A DNA stretch of 40,904 nucleotides from Bacillota bacterium (lineage in GTDB: Bacteria; Bacillota; Sulfobacillia; DUSP01; JBFMCS01). Of this stretch, positions 1-7,890 are shown one piece after another (positions within the stretch are counted from its first letter, which is position 1; each line of letters opens with the position of its first letter). The stretch is taken from positions 1-40,904 of the forward strand of contig JBFMCS010000006.1 of NCBI GenBank assembly GCA_040754315.1. The letters run 5' to 3'. The position numbers and the translations under genes were made by a program. A model generated the notes under the pieces. It was not told the origin of the DNA, made no database searches, and saw only the letters and a list, made by a program, of their open reading frames with translations.

Positions 1-1
1 T

Positions 2-250
2 GCTGAAGAACAGATGGTTGTCCTCAATCGCATCAACGACGTGCTTAGGCTTTACACCAACTACTTTCAGCCTGTCATGGTCCTTCAACACAAGGAAAGA
101 CAGGGCTCAAAGACAAAGAAAACCTACCTTTCTACCTGATGCAACGTCTCCTCTTTCAAGTACCTTTTTGCTTGATGCAACACAGGGGGTGCGAGGTGGC
201 GCATGGGTCTCCCTGTTGTTATGAGTGCATTGAACAAGGCCCCCATTGGC
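2..250 (+). pseudogene. C-terminal remnant of an integrase-type transposase
   Basis: Frame 2 reads through the window edge with the pattern LNRINDVLRLYTNYFQPVM and stops at 137-139. This resembles the C-terminal region of rve-type transposases, where a block like LYTNFFQPVM is followed by a basic stretch and then TPYQRLL. The second block appears here only after a frame change (MQRLL at 139-153), and later similarity (YE..N near 221-235) needs another frame. It is therefore read as a degraded gene tail with at least one frameshift. The family is a pattern-based guess and the N-terminal part is not in the window. Confidence 0.4.
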
Positions 251-327
251 TTGAACGCAGGGGTATCTCTTTTTTTTTACTAGGCCGGTCATGGGCTGAC
301 CATAGCACAGCCGGCACCAATCCCCCC

Positions 328-355
328 TTGACTAGGGGGTTCACCTTGTGCTAAC
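328..355 (+). promoter_or_regulatory. Candidate trp operon promoter
   Basis: TTGACT (328-333) and a weak GCTAAC (350-355) are separated by 16 bases, which would start RNA near 362, just before the T-box specifier stem. The -35 is good and the -10 matches only three of six consensus bases, so this is tentative. It lies at the end of the IS remnant. Confidence 0.25.
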
Positions 356-623
356 GTTGTCTTCAACAACAGGATAACCTAGGGCGATGAATGGGAGTAG
401 TAGGGCGAACAATCAGCAGTCCAGAGAGCCGGGAAGGGTGCGAGCCGGTCTGACTGACCCGCCTGAATGGGCTCACGAGCCGCAAACCCGAACAGTGCCT
501 AAGTAGGGGTTGCCGGATCCCCACCGTTACAGGGGGCCGGTATCGTGAGGGGCTTCCGCCCTTCACCGTACCAGGAAAAGAGAGCCGTCTTTGTGCGGAA
601 CCTGGGTGGCACCACGAAAGTAA

Positions 624-653
624 CCTTTCGTCCCGATGGGCGAGGGTTTTTTT
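624..653 (+). terminator. First T-box terminator (trp leader)
   Basis: An imperfect hairpin CCTTTCGTCCC / GGGCGAGGG around the loop GAT is followed by seven T residues. It directly follows the first T-box bulge and is mutually exclusive with the antiterminator. Confidence 0.8.
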
Positions 654-675
654 GTTGCCCGCGGTGATGCCAGAG

Positions 676-734
676 GCGGAACTTGGGTGGCACCACGGTC
701 TGACTCCCGTCCCAGGACGGGAGTTACCTTTTTC
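676..734 (+). promoter_or_regulatory. Second antiterminator/terminator unit of the trp T-box
   Basis: Positions 676-697 repeat 595-616 with one mismatch in 22 bases, 81 bases further on. A perfect 10-bp hairpin follows (703-712 with 715-724) and then a T-rich run. This unit has no specifier stem of its own: only about 22 bases separate it from the T-run of the first terminator. It is a partial duplication of the decision module. Confidence 0.85.
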
Positions 735-752
735 CCCAGGAGGCGAGAATTC

Positions 753-2249
753 ATGCACCTAGACCAGGGCCAAGTGAGACAGGCAGTGCCGGAGGGATCA
801 CGTATCGTGAGCGCTTACACCGACGTCATCTTGGACACGGAGACACCCATTTCTGCGTATCTCAAGCTCTCGGCAGGCAGGGAGGGGTACCTGCTTGAGA
901 GTGTCGAGGGAGGAGAGCACGTAGCCCGCTATTCCTTCGTGGGGGTCGACCCGTTCCTCATGGTCAAGTTCAATGAGGGTCACACGAGTGTCACAGAATT
1001 GAACGGTTCCACACGGAACGAGCGTACACTGGAAGGAAGCCCCTGGCAGGTGCTCCGGGACTTATTGGAGGACCTGAGGATGCCCGGTGTGCCTAGTATT
1101 CCCAGGTTCTCCGGGGGGCTGGTAGGTTACCTCTCCTATGATCTGGTCCGTTACATAGAGAGACTGCCGGGTGGTCCCGTTGACGACCTAGGCCTTCCTG
1201 AGTCCTGGCTCATGGCCTGTAGGAAGATTGTAGTCTTCGATCACGTGACGCGCAGGGGAAAGATCGTGATCAACATCCCTTCCAAGGGTTCCGCTAACCC
1301 ATTCCGGGAAGCGGTGACTGAGATGGAGGACACCGTGGCTATTCTGGGACAAAGACCCCCTGCCCTTGGCCCTGAGTCAAGAGCAGCGTGTATGAGGGCA
1401 AGCCTCAGGTTCAACACCTCGAGGGAGGCCTACGTGAGTACTGTCAACCTTGCCAAGGAGTACATCCGGTCCGGGGATATCTTCCAGGTGGTGCTTTCCC
1501 AGCGGGCGGAAGCCCGGTTGTCCGTTCATCCCCTATCCATCTACAGGAGCCTCAGGGCCGTGAACCCATCCCCGTACATGTTCTACATGAACTTCGGGGA
1601 GACGCAGATGGCGGGTGCATCCCCAGAGATGCTGGTAAGGGTTGAAGGGGATGCGGTGAAGACCATGCCCATAGCTGGGACCCGGAGGCGGGGTGATTGC
1701 ATCGATGAGGATGCCCGGTTGGCTCAGGAGCTCCAAGACGACGAAAAAGAGAGGGCGGAGCACGTCATGCTGGTGGACCTGGGCAGGAATGACCTGGGAA
1801 GGGTGTGCCGGTACGGCTCGGTGAGGGTTCCCAGGTTCATGGAGGTGGAGCGATTCTCTCACGTGATGCACCTGGTGTCCGAGGTGACAGGCGTTCTCAG
1901 GCCCGGGATGGATGCCATCGATGCCTTGCTGGCCTGTTTCCCCGCGGGGACCCTGTCGGGAGCGCCTAAGGTCAGGGCCATGGAGATCATTGACGAACTG
2001 GAGACTTGCAGGAGGGGCCCTTACGGTGGCGCCGTCGGGTATTTGGGCTTCTCAGGGAACATGGACACGTGCATCACCATACGCACCGCTCTCATGCACA
2101 GGGGAAGGGTGCACATCCAGGCAGGCGCGGGGATAGTCTACGACTCAGACCCGGAACGGGAGTACGCCGAGTGCATGCAGAAGGCAGAGGCCCTGTTTTC
2201 TGCGCTGGAGGGTGCGGAGGAGGTCGAGAGCCAGTGCCAAGGGTATTGA
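753..2249 (+). CDS. trpE: Anthranilate synthase component I
   Basis: Converts chorismate with glutamine-derived ammonia to anthranilate, the first step of tryptophan synthesis, as a complex with TrpG. 498 residues, the normal size. The N-terminal LLES motif (residues 47-50) is part of the tryptophan feedback site. The catalytic C-terminal half contains PIAGTRRRG, LGRNDLGRV, FPAGTLSGAPK and GAGIVYDSDPE, all typical of the chorismate-binding family. The ATG at 753 is chosen because AGGAGG (738-743) lies 9 bases upstream; longer in-frame reading would run into the T-box. First gene of trpEGDCFBA, overlapping trpG. Both feedback inhibition and T-box attenuation are expected. Confidence 0.97.
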   Translation: MHLDQGQVRQAVPEGSRIVSAYTDVILDTETPISAYLKLSAGREGYLLESVEGGEHVARYSFVGVDPFLMVKFNEGHTSVTELNGSTRNERTLEGSPWQVLRDLLEDLRMPGVPSIPRFSGGLVGYLSYDLVRYIERLPGGPVDDLGLPESWLMACRKIVVFDHVTRRGKIVINIPSKGSANPFREAVTEMEDTVAILGQRPPALGPESRAACMRASLRFNTSREAYVSTVNLAKEYIRSGDIFQVVLSQRAEARLSVHPLSIYRSLRAVNPSPYMFYMNFGETQMAGASPEMLVRVEGDAVKTMPIAGTRRRGDCIDEDARLAQELQDDEKERAEHVMLVDLGRNDLGRVCRYGSVRVPRFMEVERFSHVMHLVSEVTGVLRPGMDAIDALLACFPAGTLSGAPKVRAMEIIDELETCRRGPYGGAVGYLGFSGNMDTCITIRTALMHRGRVHIQAGAGIVYDSDPEREYAECMQKAEALFSALEGAEEVESQCQGY

Positions 2250-2833
2250 TAGTCGACAACTACGATTCCTTCACATTTAACCTTGTGCAGCTCCTCGGGG
2301 AACTTGGGGCGGACCCGCTGGTATTCCGGAACGACCAGATAACTCTTGAGGGAATCGTCCATCTTGGACCCACACACATCGTTATCTCCCCCGGGCCCAA
2401 GGGGCCCGAGGAAGCCGGGGTGAGCCTGGAGATCATACGAGCGCTTGCCCGTGAAGGCATCCCCATCCTTGGGGTCTGCCTGGGGCACCAGGCCATCGCA
2501 GTGGGCCTTGGGGGCACCGTCGGGCGCTCCCCTGTTCCGGTCCATGGAAAGACCTCCCAGGTCTTCCACCATGGGGGCCCTCTCTATAGAGGGGTTCCCA
2601 GCCCATTCTCAGCCACGAGATACCACTCCTTGGAGGTGAAGACGCCGCTTCCACAGGGCTTGAAGGTTTCCGCCTGGACGGCGGAGGGTACGGTCATGGG
2701 GATCAGGCACAAGACCCGCCCTGTGGAGGGGGTCCAGTTTCACCCGGAATCCATCTTGACTGAACACGGCAGGCAAATCCTGTCTAACTTCCTTTCCCAG
2801 AGGAAGCGGCCTAGCGCGGGAGGACCCAAGTGA
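2234..2833 (+). CDS. trpG: Anthranilate synthase component II (glutamine amidotransferase)
   Basis: Class I glutamine amidotransferase that supplies ammonia to TrpE. 199 residues starting with GTG at 2234, 10 bases after GGAGGAGG (2216-2223), and overlapping the trpE end by 16 bases, which suggests translational coupling. The start gives the usual N-terminus with VDNYDSFTFN. The catalytic triad is visible: nucleophile Cys82 in GVCLGHQ, and His170 and Glu172 in QFHPES. In some bacteria this subunit is shared with folate synthesis (PabA); the location here argues for TrpG. Confidence 0.95.
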   Translation: MPRVLIVDNYDSFTFNLVQLLGELGADPLVFRNDQITLEGIVHLGPTHIVISPGPKGPEEAGVSLEIIRALAREGIPILGVCLGHQAIAVGLGGTVGRSPVPVHGKTSQVFHHGGPLYRGVPSPFSATRYHSLEVKTPLPQGLKVSAWTAEGTVMGIRHKTRPVEGVQFHPESILTEHGRQILSNFLSQRKRPSAGGPK

Positions 2834-3846
2834 TGCTCAAGGATGCCATAGCGAAGATGGCGGCTTCCGAGGACCTGGGTCCAGGGGAAGCCGAGGCGGC
2901 TATGATGGAGATCATGGAAGGCGTCGCCACGCCCGCCCAGGTAGGGGCGTTCCTTGTTGCCTCAAGGATGAAGGGCGAGACAATGGGGGAAATCCTGGGT
3001 TTTGCCCGGGCGATCCGTGCCAAGGCCATCCCCGTAGGATGGGGCGCTGGCGCCGTGGACGTGTGCGGCACGGGAGGGGATGGCGCCCAAACCCTCAACC
3101 TATCGACGGCCAGCGCTTTTGTGGTGGCCGGCGCGGGGGTGCCCGTTGTCAAGCATGGCAACCGCTCATTTTCCAGCCGGTGTGGAAGTGCGGATGTACT
3201 GGAGGAACTGGGCATTGACATAACAATGGAGCCTGAAACGGCCGGAAGATGCCTGGAAGAGACGGGCATGACGTTCCTGTTCGCTCCAGTCTATCACAGG
3301 GCTATGAGGTACGTCTCAGGGCCCAGGACGGAATTGGGCCTGCGCACTGTGTTCAATCTCCTGGGACCCCTGTGCAACCCCTCCGGGGTGAAGGCCCAAG
3401 TCGTGGGGGTCTACGCGCAGGATCTCACCGGACGTGTAGCGGAGGCCCTGGCGGCGCTGGGGACCACCCATGCCATGGTTGTTCATAGCCTGGACGGCCT
3501 GGACGAGATCTCCGCCGCCGCGCCGACCCAGGTGTCCGAGATCAAGGATGGCCGCATGAAAACCTACCTTATCGACCCGCGGGAACTGGGGCTTCAGGCT
3601 TCGAGGGATTCCGTGGCGGGTAAAGACGCCAAGGCCAACGCCGAGGCCCTCATGTCTATCCTGATGGGAGACCCATTGCCTGCCAGGGATTGGGTGCTCC
3701 TGAATGCTGCCGCCGGGCTTGTGGTTGGTGGCGCAGCCGGTGACCTCAGGGAAGGCATCGCCCTGGGGGAAAGGGCCATCGTCACTGGTGCGGCCCTGGA
3801 TACGCTTCTTGCCATGAGGCGGTTCTCCCAGGAGGTGGTCCGGTGA
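2833..3846 (+). CDS. trpD: Anthranilate phosphoribosyltransferase
   Basis: Transfers the phosphoribosyl group of PRPP to anthranilate. 337 residues. The glycine-rich PRPP loop CGTGGDG lies near residues 77-83, and the anthranilate/metal region KHGNRSFSSRCGSADVLE follows. The ATG at 2833 overlaps the trpG stop (TGATG) and lies about 8 bases after GGGAGGA; a GTG three bases upstream is an alternative start. Third gene of the operon, overlapping trpC by four bases. Confidence 0.95.
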   Translation: MLKDAIAKMAASEDLGPGEAEAAMMEIMEGVATPAQVGAFLVASRMKGETMGEILGFARAIRAKAIPVGWGAGAVDVCGTGGDGAQTLNLSTASAFVVAGAGVPVVKHGNRSFSSRCGSADVLEELGIDITMEPETAGRCLEETGMTFLFAPVYHRAMRYVSGPRTELGLRTVFNLLGPLCNPSGVKAQVVGVYAQDLTGRVAEALAALGTTHAMVVHSLDGLDEISAAAPTQVSEIKDGRMKTYLIDPRELGLQASRDSVAGKDAKANAEALMSILMGDPLPARDWVLLNAAAGLVVGGAAGDLREGIALGERAIVTGAALDTLLAMRRFSQEVVR

Positions 3847-4646
3847 GCGGCACGGGAATACTGGAAAGGATCACCCGGCGGAAACTGAAACGGGTGGAAG
3901 AGGCCATGAGAGGTATCCCCTGGGCAAGGATGGAAGAGATGGCACTGGCGGCCCCTGTTCCCCGGCGCTTCTTGGGCTCCCTTGAGGCGTCCCCTATGGC
4001 CATCATTGCCGAGGTCAAGAGGGCCTCACCTTCGAGAGGGGTTCTCATGCTAGACCCGGACCCCCTGGGGATGGCCCTGGCCTACGAGAGGGCGGGGGTG
4101 AACGCTGTGTCAGTGGTGACGGAAGAGGATTTCTTCCTAGGCACCCAGTCCGACCTCCGATTGGTGAAGGGAGGGATATCCCTGCCGGTCATGAGGAAAG
4201 ACTTCATCATCCACCCTTACCAGGTCTTAGAATCCCGTGCCATAGGCGCTGATGCCGTGTTGCTTATCGTCAAGTGCTTGCGGGAAAAGGGGTTGAAAGA
4301 GTTCCTCGGTCTTTGTGAGAGCATTGGGCTTGAGGCCTTGGTTGAGGTTCATGACCGGGAGGAGGCCCATATCGCAGTGAATGCCGGAGCTAGGATCATC
4401 GGGATCAATAACCGGGACCTTGTGACCTTCCATACAGACATAGGGGTTACTGAGGCGGTGTTACCCGTCATACCCCCCGATCGGTTCGTGGTGAGTGAAA
4501 GCGGTATCTGGGCACGGGAGGACGTGGTCAGGGTATGCCGGGCTGGGGCCAGGGGTGTGCTGGTGGGGGAGGCTCTGGTGAAGTCCGGGCCTGGTGGGGT
4601 CCAGGCCAAGATCCGGGAGTTCAGGGGCGAGGAGGATGGCTTCTGA
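3843..4646 (+). CDS. trpC: Indole-3-glycerol-phosphate synthase
   Basis: Closes the ring of the CdRP intermediate to indole-3-glycerol phosphate. 267 residues, a TIM barrel. Family signatures in order are AEVKRASPSRG, VVTEEDFFLG, PVMRKDFIIHPYQV, GINNRDL and VSESGI. The GTG start at 3843 overlaps the trpD stop (GTGA). It is a separate gene, not fused to trpF as in enterobacteria. Confidence 0.95.
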   Translation: MSGTGILERITRRKLKRVEEAMRGIPWARMEEMALAAPVPRRFLGSLEASPMAIIAEVKRASPSRGVLMLDPDPLGMALAYERAGVNAVSVVTEEDFFLGTQSDLRLVKGGISLPVMRKDFIIHPYQVLESRAIGADAVLLIVKCLREKGLKEFLGLCESIGLEALVEVHDREEAHIAVNAGARIIGINNRDLVTFHTDIGVTEAVLPVIPPDRFVVSESGIWAREDVVRVCRAGARGVLVGEALVKSGPGGVQAKIREFRGEEDGF

Positions 4647-5368
4647 TGGGCACCTTTGTAAAGATCTGCGGTATTACCTCCCTGGAGGCAGCCCTGGCCT
4701 GCGCAAGGGGCGGTGCCGATGCCATTGGTTTCGTGTTTGCCAAGAGCCGCCGGAGGGTCAGTGTAGCCGAGGCCAAGCGGATCTCCCTGGGCCTTCCCGG
4801 TGGCCTGTACAGGGTTGGGGTGTTTGTGGATATGAGACCTGACTACGTCCTGGAGGTGGCCGGCGAGGTGTGCCTCACTCACCTGCAACTTCACGGTTCG
4901 GAAAGCCCCGCGCAGTGTGAATACCTCAGAGACAGGAGGCTTCCCGTGATAAAGGCTCTCAGGGTCAGGAACACAGAGAGCCTGAAGAGGATGGCCTCGT
5001 ATGACGTGGATGCGTTCCTCTTAGACTCGTATGTCCCGGGAAGAGTGGGAGGCACAGGCACCATGATTGACCTGGATCTTCTAGGCAGACTGGGTACAGG
5101 CAGTCCCATCATCGTAGCGGGGGGCCTGGACTCCGGCAACGTCCCGCCGGTGATCAGGGCCGTTCGCCCCTACGGGGTGGACGTCAGTTCTGGAGTGGAA
5201 CGTAACGGGGTCAAGGCCGCCGATCTGATCCTCGACTTCATCCGGGCGGTGAGGGAGGCAGAAATGGAGACTGGCTCCCCAGAGGACTTGCCCGCCGACA
5301 GTGTGGTCCGGGCCCAGTGCCACCCACGCCAAAGCCATGACAGTACCAGGAAGGGAGAGAAGGCATAG
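4646..5368 (+). CDS. trpF: Phosphoribosylanthranilate isomerase
   Basis: Isomerises phosphoribosylanthranilate to CdRP, the step before TrpC, although the gene lies after trpC. The start ATG at 4646 overlaps the trpC stop (TGATG) and gives the family N-terminus FVKICGIT, with Cys7 as the expected catalytic base. Other family blocks are ADAIGFVFAKSRR, LHGSES and VDVSSGVE. At 240 residues it is longer than usual: about 30 polar residues follow the family end (RAVREAEMETGSPED onward). That tail is not recognised. Confidence 0.92.
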   Translation: MGTFVKICGITSLEAALACARGGADAIGFVFAKSRRRVSVAEAKRISLGLPGGLYRVGVFVDMRPDYVLEVAGEVCLTHLQLHGSESPAQCEYLRDRRLPVIKALRVRNTESLKRMASYDVDAFLLDSYVPGRVGGTGTMIDLDLLGRLGTGSPIIVAGGLDSGNVPPVIRAVRPYGVDVSSGVERNGVKAADLILDFIRAVREAEMETGSPEDLPADSVVRAQCHPRQSHDSTRKGEKA

Positions 5369-5383
5369 AGCCCTTCTAGGGCT
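5369..5383 (+). other. Small hairpin between trpF and trpB
   Basis: AGCCCT-TCT-AGGGCT followed by TTT lies in the 29-base trpF-trpB gap. It sits between a purine-rich AAGGGAGAGAAGG stretch (5351-5363) and the trpB ATG. It may be a weak attenuator or processing site, or it may bring the distant ribosome site nearer to the start. The function is inferred. Confidence 0.4.
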
Positions 5384-5397
5384 TTTGCCGCAAACCT

Positions 5398-6597
5398 ATG
5401 AACAATGTCACCCTGCCTGATGCATCAGGTTACTTCGGTGCCTACGGGGGCCGGTTCGTTCCCGAAGCCTTGATGCCCGCGTTGATGGAACTTGAAGAGG
5501 CCTATAACACCTATTCCATAGACCCGTCGTTTGCCTTGGAGTTGGAGGCCTGCTTGAGGGACTATGCGGGTAGGCCCACGCCCCTCTACTTCGCCCCTAG
5601 TCTTAGCGAGTCACTGCCAGCCCTCCAGGTCTACCTCAAACGTGAGGACCTGAACCACACGGGAGCCCACAAGATCAATAACGCGCTGGGACAGTGCCTC
5701 CTGGCCAGGCGGATGGGCAAGAAGCGGGTCATAGCGGAGACCGGAGCCGGGCAGCACGGTGTGGCTACCTCAACAGTGGCAGCCCTCCTGGGTCTACAGT
5801 GCCAGGTATACATGGGGGAAGAGGACATGCGCAGGCAGGCCGTAAATGTGCTCCGCATGAGGGTGCTGGGGGCCGAGGTGATCCCTGTGAAGACGGGCAC
5901 GAAAACCCTGAAGGAGGCTGTAAACGAGGCCATCAGGGACTGGGTTAGCAGTGTCAACGACACTCACTACGTCATAGGGTCCGTTGTGGGCCCCCATCCC
6001 TACCCCATGATGGTCAGGGACTTCCAGTCCGTCATCGGCCGCGAAGCCCGGGAACAGTTCCTGGCCCTTCGTGGCTGCCTCCCCGGCTACCTGGTGGCCT
6101 CGGTTGGCGGTGGCAGTAACGCTATTGGGCTGTTCCATCCCTTCCTGGGAGACCCTGTGAAGATGGTAGGGGTAGAGGCTGGTGGCTACGGTCTTACAAC
6201 CTCCATGCACGCGGCAACGCTGTCCTTGGGACGACCAGGGATCCTGCATGGTACCTTTAGCTACCTCTTGCAGGACAAGGATGGACAGGTCTTGACGGCC
6301 CACTCCATTTCGGCTGGGCTAGACTATCCTGGTGTGGGTCCGGAACACTCCTACCTCAAGGATGCCCACAGGGTGGAGTACCGTGCCATCACGGATACCA
6401 GAGCCCTGGCGGCCTTCCACAAGCTGGCACGCTTGGAGGGGATCATTCCCGCGCTGGAAAGCGCTCATGCCCTGGCCTTCCTGGAGGACCTTGCCCTGGT
6501 GTGTCCCCCGGGAACCAGTGTCATCGCCTGCCTCTCAGGCCGGGGGGACAAGGACATGGATCTGGTGTCAGGCCACGACCAGGTGCTGGAGGGATAG
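5398..6597 (+). CDS. trpB: Tryptophan synthase beta chain
   Basis: PLP enzyme that condenses indole with serine to tryptophan in the TrpA2B2 complex. 399 residues, normal for TrpB1. The N-terminus [12 protein letters not shown], the PLP lysine in [21 protein letters not shown] and the phosphate-binding [10 protein letters not shown] loop are all present. The ATG at 5398 gives the expected N-terminus but has no Shine-Dalgarno in the normal window; the nearest purine-rich site lies beyond the small hairpin at 5369-5383. trpA begins 3 bases downstream. Confidence 0.96.
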   Translation: MNNVTLPDASGYFGAYGGRFVPEALMPALMELEEAYNTYSIDPSFALELEACLRDYAGRPTPLYFAPSLSESLPALQVYLKREDLNHTGAHKINNALGQCLLARRMGKKRVIAETGAGQHGVATSTVAALLGLQCQVYMGEEDMRRQAVNVLRMRVLGAEVIPVKTGTKTLKEAVNEAIRDWVSSVNDTHYVIGSVVGPHPYPMMVRDFQSVIGREAREQFLALRGCLPGYLVASVGGGSNAIGLFHPFLGDPVKMVGVEAGGYGLTTSMHAATLSLGRPGILHGTFSYLLQDKDGQVLTAHSISAGLDYPGVGPEHSYLKDAHRVEYRAITDTRALAAFHKLARLEGIIPALESAHALAFLEDLALVCPPGTSVIACLSGRGDKDMDLVSGHDQVLEG

Positions 6598-6599
6598 AT

Positions 6600-7430
6600 A
6601 TGAAGAGGAAGACTGCAAGCAAAGAGACGGCCATCAGTCGTGCCTTGTCCGGCCTTCGCCCGGGAGGACGCAAGGCGCTAATCTGCTACGTGTGCGCTGG
6701 CGATCCAGATCTCATGACCACAGGGCGGCTGGTAAGGGTCATGGCGGAGGCTGGCGCGGACATCATCGAGCTCGGGGTTCCCTTCTCGGATCCCCTGGCG
6801 GATGGACCCGTCATACAGCGTGCGTCAAACCGGGCTATTGGCGCGGGGGCCACCATTTCTCGGGTGCTTGGTCTTGTGAGGGACATCCGGAGGGATGTGG
6901 AGGTGCCCCTGGTCCTGATGACCTACGCCAACCCCATTTTTGCCTATGGGGTCTCCAGGTTCGTCCAGGAAGCAGGTACTTATGGTGTCGACGGGCTCAT
7001 AATCCCAGATCTTCCCGTTGAGGAATGGCCTGTTCTGGATGACCACGTCCAGGCGTCGTCCATGGAGATCATTCCTATGCTGGCCCCAAACAGCCCTGAT
7101 GCCCGCCTGAGGTTGGCGGTGGACCGGGCGACCAGCTTCGTCTACTGTGTATCTGTCCTCGGAACCAGCGGTACCAGGGGCCACCTGGACACTGCCAGGT
7201 CCCTGGTGGCCAGGGTGAGGCATTTCAGCGACATCCCGCTGGTGCTTGGGTTCGGCGTGGGAGAGCCGTCCGGGGCGCGCAGGTATGCCCAGGTGGCCGA
7301 CGGGGTGGTTGTGGGGAGCGCCATCGTCCGGCAGGTAGAGCGCTATGGAAGGGACAGCGTAAGGCCTGTGGCCCGGTTCGTGAGCCAGCTGAGAGCGGCG
7401 GTTGATGAGGCTTCTTCATCCCATGTATAG
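6600..7430 (+). CDS. trpA: Tryptophan synthase alpha chain
   Basis: Cleaves indole-3-glycerol phosphate and channels indole to TrpB. 276 residues. The catalytic glutamate and aspartate lie in ELGVPFSDPLADGP, and the phosphate-binding region is GFGVGEPSGAR. GGAGGG (6588-6593) precedes the ATG at 6600 by 6 bases and lies inside the end of trpB, so translation is probably coupled. Last gene of the trp run before a large hairpin and the aroF leader. Confidence 0.96.
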   Translation: MKRKTASKETAISRALSGLRPGGRKALICYVCAGDPDLMTTGRLVRVMAEAGADIIELGVPFSDPLADGPVIQRASNRAIGAGATISRVLGLVRDIRRDVEVPLVLMTYANPIFAYGVSRFVQEAGTYGVDGLIIPDLPVEEWPVLDDHVQASSMEIIPMLAPNSPDARLRLAVDRATSFVYCVSVLGTSGTRGHLDTARSLVARVRHFSDIPLVLGFGVGEPSGARRYAQVADGVVVGSAIVRQVERYGRDSVRPVARFVSQLRAAVDEASSSHV

Positions 7431-7442
7431 GTGGGGGACTTG

Positions 7443-7496
7443 CCAGGGTTCGCCCTTTGCTAGCCCAGGGGTTTGCCTGGGCCTGGCAAACCCTGG
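7443..7496 (+). terminator. Large hairpin after trpA
   Basis: Nested complementary arms: CCAGGGTT (7443-7450) with AACCCTGG (7489-7496), GCC with GGC, and GCCCAGG (7463-7469) with CCTGGGC (7476-7482). There is no T-run after it, so it may be a weak or factor-dependent terminator or an RNA-stabilising structure that separates the trp and aroF messages. Confidence 0.5.
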
Positions 7497-7548
7497 TCGT
7501 TGCCGGGCGGGGTCGCCACGATTTGGCAGGGTGCGGGGAATCTCGTTC

Positions 7549-7577
7549 TTGACCTCGGATCCCTCATGTGGTATGGT
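7549..7577 (+). promoter_or_regulatory. aroF promoter (sigma-A type)
   Basis: TTGACC (7549-7554), a 17-base spacer and TATGGT (7572-7577). It predicts a start near 7584, shortly before the T-box specifier stem. This gives aroF its own transcription start apart from the trp operon. Confidence 0.65.
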
Positions 7578-7602
7578 TATGCTCAAATCCAAGTCCAATC
7601 CG

Positions 7603-7861
7603 TTGAAGGGGAAAAGTAGGGCCCTAGGTAGCCACCAGCGAGCTGGGACGGTGAAAGCCAGCGGTGATCCGCGGCACCGAAGTTCTCCCCTGAGGAGCCA
7701 GCTGAAAGGGCGTGCCCGATTAGGTGAGGCCGGGGCCCCCGCCGTTACAAGGGGGCGGGTATCGGAGAGACCTCTCCCGTACCTAGGTTTGGAGCGGACC
7801 AGCGTGTCAATTAGGGTGGTACCGCGGGGTGAAGGCCCCGTCCCTTGGAGGGCGGGGTTTT
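7603..7861 (+). promoter_or_regulatory. T-box leader of aroF, probably Phe-specific
   Basis: The base of the specifier stem pairs GGGGA (7608-7612) with TCCCC (7686-7690). The loop holds AGTA on one side and GAAG-TTC on the other, so TTC (Phe, 7683-7685) is the best specifier; reading one base earlier would give GTT. The T-box GGGTGGTACCGCGG follows at 7814-7827. The variable base T (7820) fits the A discriminator base of tRNA-Phe. The terminator is at 7836-7861. The leader should increase DAHP synthase expression when phenylalanine is short. Confidence 0.9.
7836..7861 (+). terminator. T-box terminator (aroF leader)
   Basis: CCCCG-T-CCCT pairs with AGGG-CGGGG around the loop TGG, followed by TTTT. 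It competes with the antiterminator formed by the T-box bulge. Confidence 0.85.
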
Positions 7862-7890
7862 CGGATTCTCCAGGGAGGTGTCGACGGGAG

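Larger units (their letters stand above)
1..357 (+). mobile_element. Decayed 3' end of an insertion sequence
   Basis: The left edge carries the tail of a transposase frame, then broken sequence, then a GGGTTCACCTTGTGCTAACG-like stretch near 338-357. From memory, motifs of the type GGGTTCA...TGTG occur at the ends of integrase-type elements of Clostridia. No complete inverted repeat is visible because the other end lies outside the window. The element stops just before the trp leader and may overlap the trp promoter region. The boundaries are inferred. Confidence 0.35.
383..735 (+). promoter_or_regulatory. Trp-specific T-box leader with tandem antiterminators
   Basis: This is a tRNA-sensing transcription attenuator for the trp operon. 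The specifier stem shows the AGTAGTA loop element (about 391-397), AGAGAGCCGG (423-432) and the GAA-codon pattern, with TGG (Trp) at 468-470. There are two T-box bulges of the form GGGTGGCACCACG, at 604-616 and 685-697, each followed by its own terminator. The variable base after TGG is C in both (610 and 691), matching the G discriminator base of bacterial tRNA-Trp. Only one specifier stem precedes both units, so the same stem must serve both decisions. It should reduce trpEGDCFBA transcription when charged tRNA-Trp is abundant. Confidence 0.93.
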
